From Candolleomyces eurysporus (lineage: Eukaryota > Basidiomycota > Agaricomycetes > Agaricales > Psathyrellaceae), in NCBI GenBank assembly GCA_027579435.1, contig JANBPK010001047.1, positions 60,227 through 124,226 on the forward strand: 64,000 bases of DNA, read 5' to 3'. Position 1 is the first letter of the stretch. Each line of letters starts with the position of its first letter. The translations under genes and the position numbers were made by a program. The notes below the pieces were generated by a model. It saw nothing but the letters and a program-made list of their open reading frames with translations. It made no database searches and was not told the DNA's origin. This document shows, piece after piece, positions 57,700-64,000 of this stretch.

Positions 57700-59661
57700 T
57701 CAAGCTGCTGCAGGTTGCTGCACGTCTGCTGCGTGTTCCTCATTTTCATCATCATCATCGTCTTGATCAGACTCATCTTCGTCGTCCTCTTCCTCAAGCG
57801 CCGCTTCCGCTTCGGCCTGCGCTTGAGCGAGAGATGCGGCATTCGCGATGGCCAACTCCAAGAGCTTGGTTTGCTCATCCGATAAGCCATACATGGACAG
57901 TGGTGCCAGCGTAGATCCGTTGGGGTTAGCGTCGTGATTCCCTTCTGATACCGCTGGCTGCGCCTGGACAGAGCCTTGACCCTCGGGTTGCGTCGGTAAG
58001 CTTGTGACTTCACCTGGTTGGCCTGCATAGTGACCTGTCGGCACCACAGTTGGCATCGCCTGTGACTGCGCTCGGGCAATAACGCTAGCGAGCGTCGCCT
58101 GGCTTCCGGCAGCGTCAACCATCGCAGCAGCCGGCTGACCGTTCTGGGCTGCGGGAACACCCAAGGCATTGCCAACGTGCGCTTGCAGGAGGCCATGAAG
58201 ACCAAGAACGGACCCTTGGATAACCTGAATGATGCTTTCAGGAATTTCCCCCTCCTCCATAACCAAGGTCTCGCGTTGGTGGGCCAATGTAGCCGCGTGG
58301 TTATTCGCAAGGCCGGTCCACAATTTTGCTCTTCTCTCTTCTCGTAGAATATCACTAGCGTCTTCCTCATCAAGCTCCACTTCGATGACATCGGCCGTCG
58401 CACAATCTTCGCTTCGTAGACCCCTCGCTCGGGAGCCATCCTTGTGTCGCTTGAAGGCGTCCCTTCTCGAGAAGATCTTCTGGCAGGCGGCACATTTCCA
58501 CGCCTTTCTGTCGTGGAGACGGTTATGCCTCTTGAGATCGTGGTTCCTTGCGAACGAGGCCGGACAGATTGTGCACCGGAAGGGCCTGTGGACAGCGTGG
58601 TTTCTCTGGTGGGCTCGCAGACCGTAGAGCCGAGAGAAGATTTTGCAACAACCAGTGATGTGACACGGGTACACGGCCGTGCCAATGTCAGTGGCGACTG
58701 GGGGATTGTGTCCTGGAGCCCAAGGATGTCCTGGTGGATGGCCAAAGGGATTGGGGTGCTGGTGGGGAGGTTGTCCGATTTGGATGCCGCTCAACACGCC
58801 GATAACCTGAATGAGGCCACTTATCTCTTGTAGGGCATGCATAGCTGGCCCCACTCTGGAGGATGAGGTCACCGCAAACAGGAAGACCTGATGCAGTGGA
58901 ACCTGTATCGAAGAGACAAGCCCGGGATCGAGGTTGGTGGATGGCGCTGTGGAGAGGGCCTGGCTGATAACACGAACAGCCTCCATCACCTGGGTCTGGA
59001 GGTCGTGCTCTGGGATGAACGGTCTCTTCTGCAGCCTGCTATTCGGATCGTTCTGGTCGTCCAGCTCGTCTCGCTTCCGTTTTCCTCTGTCCAGTTGGAT
59101 CGCGGGGGCGTTGGAGAGACGCAAGTCCCCAAACAGCTGCTCACACCGTGCAAGCTCGACCAAGATCTGGCTGAGTGGCATAATGGCCGGCTTGGCAATG
59201 GACTTGGAGGATGCGCTTTGCTGTAGGACATCCAGTACGTTGTTCGGCAGTCCAGGCACCGCTGTCGAGGACAATAAAGCCTTGGCAGGTTGATCACGGT
59301 CCAGGATTGCCAGGATCGCTCTGATTGTGGATAGAGCTGCCTCTTCTTCCTTTGTGGATGGGGAGCCTTGAATGGGTGCAGTTATCGAATGCAAGGTCGG
59401 GCCGGGAGGGGCCACAGCCTCTTGAACGAGTTGGCCGCCTGCTACCGTGGATGGGGGTGCTACGGGGTTCGCAGGAGCCGCCCCAGCATTGTTGAGAGCC
59501 CAGAGCTGTTCCCCCAGTCTCCTTGCAATTTCCTCTGCTTCAGCGTCTATGTCTGAATCGTTGTCATCTTCCTCCTCTTCGTCGTCATAGTCGGGGTCGC
59601 TGTTCCACTCTTCATTAGTGGGATCCTGAGGAGCAGTCGGTGTCGGTTGTGTAGCATCCAT
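57700..59661 (-). CDS. Three-finger C2H2 zinc-finger protein, intronless
   Basis: A single 653-residue exon, unusual here where most genes have many introns. It starts MDATQPTPTAPQDPTNEEWN. The N-terminal region is acidic (EEEEDDNDSDIDAEAEE). A putative nuclear signal GKRKRDELDD precedes three fingers near residues 340-430: CHITGCCKIFSRLYGLRAHQ, CTICPASFARNHDLKRHNRL and CAACQKIFSRRDAFKRHK. The third finger has a divergent close, reading HKDGSRARG. The C-terminal region is Gln/Ala-rich and ends in an acidic stretch of Asp/Glu. Consistent with a transcription factor. Targets unknown. Confidence 0.88.
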   Translation of the reverse strand: MDATQPTPTAPQDPTNEEWNSDPDYDDEEEEDDNDSDIDAEAEEIARRLGEQLWALNNAGAAPANPVAPPSTVAGGQLVQEAVAPPGPTLHSITAPIQGSPSTKEEEAALSTIRAILAILDRDQPAKALLSSTAVPGLPNNVLDVLQQSASSKSIAKPAIMPLSQILVELARCEQLFGDLRLSNAPAIQLDRGKRKRDELDDQNDPNSRLQKRPFIPEHDLQTQVMEAVRVISQALSTAPSTNLDPGLVSSIQVPLHQVFLFAVTSSSRVGPAMHALQEISGLIQVIGVLSGIQIGQPPHQHPNPFGHPPGHPWAPGHNPPVATDIGTAVYPCHITGCCKIFSRLYGLRAHQRNHAVHRPFRCTICPASFARNHDLKRHNRLHDRKAWKCAACQKIFSRRDAFKRHKDGSRARGLRSEDCATADVIEVELDEEDASDILREERRAKLWTGLANNHAATLAHQRETLVMEEGEIPESIIQVIQGSVLGLHGLLQAHVGNALGVPAAQNGQPAAAMVDAAGSQATLASVIARAQSQAMPTVVPTGHYAGQPGEVTSLPTQPEGQGSVQAQPAVSEGNHDANPNGSTLAPLSMYGLSDEQTKLLELAIANAASLAQAQAEAEAALEEEDDEDESDQDDDDDENEEHAADVQQPAAA

Positions 59662-59955
59662 AGCAGAATGTAGTCCGCAGCGAATGAAGAGAGATTTAGG
59701 AGAACGTCATTGGAATTCAAAGGGGTTTGGCAGGAATGAAGAGTCTAATTCGAACCAAAAGTTCAGAGGCCGTATTTGTCCCTGATTGGCAACGCCTTTG
59801 GCGCAGTTCGGCTTGGCAAAACGTCGGCTTTATGATTTTCTCAGCTTTAGCGATCGGGCGACCTGTTTTTGAAATGTCGGCGCATAAAAGTCTAGTAGAA
59901 GGCCCGAACCGTCCTCCTTCCGACTTCAAACTCTCCTGAACCTTTTGCGTCCACC
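59662..59955. promoter_or_regulatory. Divergent promoter, zinc-finger / mitochondrial carrier
   Basis: 294 nt separate the two start codons. A GATTGG (inverted CCAAT) lies near 59785, and no TATA box is clear. Confidence 0.4.
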
Positions 59956-61221
59956 ATGTCGAAGACCGTCAAGGATCTTACAGCCGGGACTGTTGGCGGC
60001 ATTGCCCAGGTGCGTTCCTCATCGATAGCTCGTCGTGGATCGTGTTCAACGACATCAACTAGGTCCTCGTGGGACAGCCATTCGACATTGTCAAAGTGGT
60101 GAGTCAGTCACCCAAATTGGGCTGTGATACAGCTACATAGGACTCGGTCATGTAGAGGATGCAAACGGCACCTAAAGGGACCTACAGTGGCATGGTTCAT
60201 TGTGCGGGAGGGATCCTCAAGAACGAGGGGCCATTGGCATTCTACAAGGTACGCCTTCGTTTGCTCCTTTTCTCCGGACTATAGCCTTAATACCTCAGCT
60301 TGTAGGGAACCTTGACACCCCTTCTAGGCATTGGTGTTTGCGTATCCATCCAGTTCGGTGCCCTCGAGTACGCCAAGCGGGTGTTTGCCGGCCAGAACTC
60401 TAGGCTCGGATTGGGAGGCGAAGGCGGAAAGACTCTTACTGGGCCACAACTGTTCTCTTCCGGTGTATTCGCCGGTCTTGCAAACAGTGTCGTCTCAGGT
60501 CCTGTAGAACACATCCGTATCCGTACGCCAACCCCCCTTTCTTTTGCCATCGTCGATCTAAACGTGTTCGCGTATAGGCCTGCAAACCCAATCCAACACA
60601 AAACCACTATACGCCGGACCATGGGATGCCATCAGAAAAATCTACACAGGACACGGTATAGCTGGGCTCTACAAGGGCCAAGTTGCGACCCTCGTCCGAG
60701 AAGCATCTGGCTACGGAATCTACTTCCTGGTGTACGAAAAGCTCGTCCAACGTGAAATGGCAACCAAGGGCATCAGGCGAGACCAGATCAGCCCTGTGAA
60801 CCCCATTCTCTACGGTGCAGCCGCGGGTTACGCTGTGAGTGCTCGACTTTTGGCTATACACCACTCTCCTCTTCTGACATTTNGTTCCTTTTTTCTTTNC
60901 TTCTCGTAGCTCTGGGCTATCATTTACCCCATCGACATGATCAAATCCCGTATGCAAACCGACGGCTTCTCACCAGCCACCGGCCAGAAATACAAGTCAA
61001 CATTGGACTGCGTTCGCACTGTTTGGCGGACGGAGGGTATCGGGGCCTTCACTCGCGGATTGGGCCCTACCTTGATTCGGTAAGCTATCATACCCTCCTT
61101 CCGATAAATTTTGTCGAAATGAATCGCTTGCTAACTGTCTTGTCTGTACAGATCGCCCTTCGCAAATGGTGCAACATTCCTCGGGTTTGAGATGGCTATG
61201 CGGGTGTTGGATAGACTCTAG
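59956..61221 (+). CDS. Mitochondrial carrier, Ymc1-like (carnitine/ornithine carrier subfamily)
   Basis: The ATG lies in CCACCATGTC. The start reads MSKTVKDLTAGTVGGIAQVL. Three carrier repeats carry their signatures. Repeat 1 has QPFDIVKVRMQ, then GPLAFYKGTLTPLLG. Repeat 2 has GPVEHIRIRLQT, with the expected Pro-x-(D/E)-x-x-(K/R) form, then GIAGLYKGQVATLVREASGY. Repeat 3 has YPIDMIKSRMQTDG, then GIGAFTRGLGPTLIRSPFAN. The protein would be in the inner mitochondrial membrane. The repeat-1 sequence GIAQVLVGQPFD is typical of Ymc1/Ymc2. The substrate is unproven. Short introns include one carrying N bases at 60883 and 60899. Ends FEMAMRVLDRL. Confidence 0.9.
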
Positions 61222-62297
61222 ACAGACGGGCGGAGGGTATTCCTGTTTATAACTATGATAGCACAGATGATACTGAACGACAAATTTATTGCTGAATCTA
61301 GAAAAATAGACTTACTATCCCTTACCTCGTGCGAGTGGTCCCTCGGCGACGCACTTGGGATCCAGTTCCTCGTAAGAGCGGCTCTGCTTTGCGTCGTATC
61401 CCAATTGACGGCGACCGCCAATTACCTCTGGAAGAATGAACTCTCCAGGCCGATAGTGCATTGTTCAAGTGACTGACGTCCAACGCAGCCGTTCCAACCA
61501 ACTCCCTAAGAATCTTCGTTCATATTTACAATTGAAAGCGCCCAGTTGGCGCCCGTCACCAATCGCCTCCCCAGACACTTCCCAAGCCTCGGTCGAGAGC
61601 TTCGAGAATGGTACGGTACATCCGACGACTACTTAAAGTATAAATGTAGTAAAAAAAATTCGCTGGGGATGCAGATGCTTAAGCGGTAGTATAGCAGTAT
61701 ACTTACATAAATACATACGTGTACTCGACGTGTTCAGTGTTATATATATGACGAGTTGCAACGGTGACATGGTGGTGGTACTGAAGGTGAGGGCCAAAGT
61801 GAGCTTGAGATTGCCAGATTGATTGAGAAAAAAAAGTGCAGCGAAAATTGGGTGAAGTGTGAAGTGAGCGGGCGATTGCATGCGCGTGTGCAAGAAAATG
61901 GGTACGTTGAAGTTGAAGATGTTCATGCGCGTGAAGGGCAGATAGACTCATCAGGCCACCAAAAAAAATAGTATGGATAATAAGAAGGAAGAAACAAGAT
62001 ATTGAATGGTATACCTATGTATATGAAATGCAGTGGAAAATATTGGTAGGGGCAGTGAGTATCACAAGAAAGGGTGGTTGGTAACAATTGGGGGGNAGGT
62101 GGGGTGACTAAATGAAAGCGTAACACAAANNGGGTGGCAAAAGGCGGGAGACGGGGGGAAAGGTGTTGGTTGGTGGTTGGCCGGTCGGTTGGCAGTTGCA
62201 GGTACATTCAAGAAAAAGGAAAAAGAGATCGTATCATCGGAGAGAGAGAGAGAGAGGACTTCAGCCAGCCGAAATTCAATCAGGCCAACGCCAAGGA
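61222..62297. other. Intergenic, 1.08 kb, low complexity
   Basis: Convergent spacer between the carrier and PBS2 genes. It contains a TA-rich stretch near 61740, an AT-rich segment, a GA microsatellite (about 62240-62255), and N bases at 62096 and 62130-62131 next to G or A runs. No gene. Confidence 0.5.
62241..62254. repeat. (GA)n microsatellite
   Basis: A short pure GA run in the convergent spacer, 7 units. No other role is apparent. Confidence 0.7.
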
Positions 62298-64000
62298 CTA
62301 CCGTCTCAGAGGTACCTGCCCGCTAACCGCTCTCTCCTTCTCCCACTTTACCCTTTCATCCCTGGCCTGCAGTGCGCATTTCACCCACCCCTCCATATCC
62401 ACGTTGAGCTCTCTGTTCTTCTTCAACCATTCATGGTCCAACAGCTCTGCGTAGGAAGCGCGTTCATGCGGAACCTTTTGCATACACTTGGAGACCCAGT
62501 CGCGTGCAAGGCTAGAGTAGCCCACCCAGCGACCCTTTCCTTTGCCTTTCTTCCCTGACACACCAGGTGGCGGTGGGGACGGAGTGGCATTGCTTCCTCC
62601 AGGCGGTGAATACGCCTGTGTCGGTGCATCCCAAGACTTCCACGTTCTTGGCGGCAATTCTGGAGGAGGGCCATGCACAATTGCCGTAAGCTGTGCAAAC
62701 ACGTTCGAGTACGTCTCTGGTGGGTAGGGATAATGGCCTAGACCCATCTCAATCGTGCTCAGGCCCAATGACCACACATCCGAGGAGACGGTGTAGGTAC
62801 CGTAAAGGTCACCCACACCATGGCCGACATCAGCACCAGCCGCGACCTGAGATTCGCCCTTGATCCGTTCAGGAGCCATGTAACTCTGACATCCGATATT
62901 GGTTTTTGCCATGCTTTTGTCAAGCTCGCCCGAGACACCAAAGTCGCAGAGTTTGACCTCGCCCTTGAGATTGACGAGGACGTTGGTGGGTTTAACATCC
63001 CGATGGATGATATTGAGTTCATCTTTGAGGAACTTGAGCCCTCGGACCATGGCACCGACAATACGCCCGAGAACGGGTTCAGGGATGCCGCCGCCTGCGT
63101 AGAAGGAGTTGGTATTTGGGGAAGAGAAATCGTCGTTGTAGATATCGTCGTCAGGTTCCACTGTTGAACCTTCTTCGGGTTGGAAAGTTGATGTTGTTGG
63201 AGAGTGGTACTCGGAGTCGGGAGAGGAATTAGCAGAGTGGGAGCGTTCAGCATCTTCTACAGTGTCAAATTGCGGTGGCCGGGGTGGGTAAGGGGAGACT
63301 TGGATGAGCTTGTCGAGAGAGCCGGCGTCCATGTACTCCATACAATAATATACGCAAGACTCGATGAAAAAGGCGCCGTAGAATTCTATGATCTCAGGGG
63401 CGACGGCTCTATGAAGGACATCGAGTTCCATTATGATGGCATTGAGTTTGGCTTGGTCGAGTTCCAGACGGATTTCCTAACAGACAATTAGAACGGGTCT
63501 GGGAACAGGGGGAAAAGGGTTTACCTTCATGGCCATGGCAACGTTGGTCGGCTTGTGCAAGACCTTCTTGACGGTGCCATAATTGCCCTTGCCCAGCTCT
63601 TCATCGAGCTGGAGCTGTTCCATGTTAATGGCAAAGCTGGCCCCACTTGAGAAATTAACGCCGCTGGCATGGAGGATGGCCTTGCCGCTAAAGTTGAGGG
63701 CTCCCGAGGGGTCTACGATCTTGCTAAAGTTGCTGAAGGGGGAGGAAAAGGTAGTGGACGAAGGGGGTTTCCGGAGAGGGGGCGGTGCAATGGGACGCCC
63801 AGCACCGAGACCAGCAGCTGCCGCAGAGGACGTGGAGGGGGGTTCCGGGACAAGGGTGGGATCGATGTCGCGGAGGGAGAAGGCGGGCTTCTGTCTGCGG
63901 GCAGCCATACCGCCGAGGGCGGCGGGGCGGGTCGGGAGACGGGCCACAGGCGAGGGCTGGCCGGAGGGGGGGTGCATGTGGAAGACGGTGGAAACGGTCT
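62298..64000 (-). CDS. PBS2: MAP kinase kinase Pbs2 (HOG pathway), 5' end cut by window
   Basis: This is the dual-specificity kinase that activates Hog1. The N-terminus is disordered with Pro-rich motifs (PPPLRKPPS). The frame remains open to the window edge, so the start is beyond 64000 or at the ATG at 63977. Kinase landmarks are the Gly loop LGKGNYGTVKKVL, the ATP Lys in AMAMKEIRLE, the catalytic loop HRDVKPTNVLVN and DFGVSGELDKSMAKTNIGC, with the Ser/Thr phosphorylation sites of the activation loop, then QSYMAPERIKGE. There are two oddities. An insert of about 60-70 residues sits after the hinge (MEYMDAGSLDKLIQ), acidic and Ser-rich. A Gly/Lys/Pro-rich insert lies near the C-lobe. One intron at about 63432-63478. 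Confidence 0.9.

Noticed and set aside
57636..58745. A 369-residue open frame on the same strand as the three-finger gene
   Set aside because: It overlaps the zinc-finger gene in another frame, has no domain and has skewed composition (Arg, Ser, Met). It is a shadow of the real frame.
62150..62558. Plus-strand frames at the 3' end of PBS2
   Set aside because: They are antisense to the PBS2 last exon and begin in a low-complexity GA run.

Overview
The window is nuclear DNA of a filamentous fungus, almost certainly a basidiomycete of the Agaricomycetes type. The genes are split by many introns of about 50-65 nt, and they sit close together on both strands. The gene content includes PalC, Ppg1, Pbs2, Cwc24, Gti1/Pac2 (WOPR) regulators, a HET-C2-like glycolipid transfer protein, a GPI-tailed GH18 chitinase, and a large TPR protein with the N-terminal helical domain common in mushroom-forming fungi. 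Nothing is bacterial or viral. I support about 28 protein genes, one tRNA and several uncertain or relic loci.

Layout. 0-12.4 kb is compact: the tail of an unknown gene, a HeLo/MLKL-like N-domain + TPR + membrane-tail protein, an SDR oxidoreductase, an ARFRP1/Arl3 GTPase divergent from the V-ATPase c'' proteolipid (VMA16), a Cue5-like ubiquitin-binding CUE protein and an Rkm4/SETD6-like SET methyltransferase. 12.4-15.3 kb has no genes but holds about four degenerate copies of a 145-160 bp tandem repeat. 15.3-23.1 kb carries a tail-anchored CRAL-TRIO protein, the Ppg1 phosphatase, an ambiguous locus with coding-like signal on both strands, a C2H2/C2HC zinc-finger protein and the splicing factor Cwc24. 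23.1-30.2 kb is sparse, with one CYS3-like bZIP gene isolated between two deserts of about 3 kb.

30.2-37.5 kb has a LysM-domain protein, GLTP, free-methionine-R-sulfoxide reductase and cysteinyl-tRNA synthetase with a mitochondrial presequence. 37.5-43.4 kb holds two Gti1/Pac2 (WOPR) regulator genes in tandem, separated by broken coding fragments. 44-53.2 kb has TFIIA large subunit, a small coiled-coil protein, PalC, a tRNA-Val(AAC) in a very short divergent promoter, PIG-U, a membrane-anchored cysteine-synthase homologue and a CoA-binding protein. 53.5-64 kb has the chitinase, a possible small HMG-like ORF, an intronless three-finger C2H2 protein, a Ymc1-like mitochondrial carrier and the Pbs2 MAP kinase kinase, cut by the window end.

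The genes look like an ordinary mix of housekeeping and regulatory functions, not one cluster. A weak sulfur amino acid theme exists (CYS3-like bZIP, fRMsr, CysRS, cysteine-synthase homologue), but these genes are 8-25 kb apart. Two technical points matter. Single N characters and several unmarked G/C runs create apparent frameshifts in real genes, and these look like sequencing overcalls. At least three introns use GC-AG splice sites, which standard gene finders would misplace. Exon joins quoted here were read by eye and have no transcript support.
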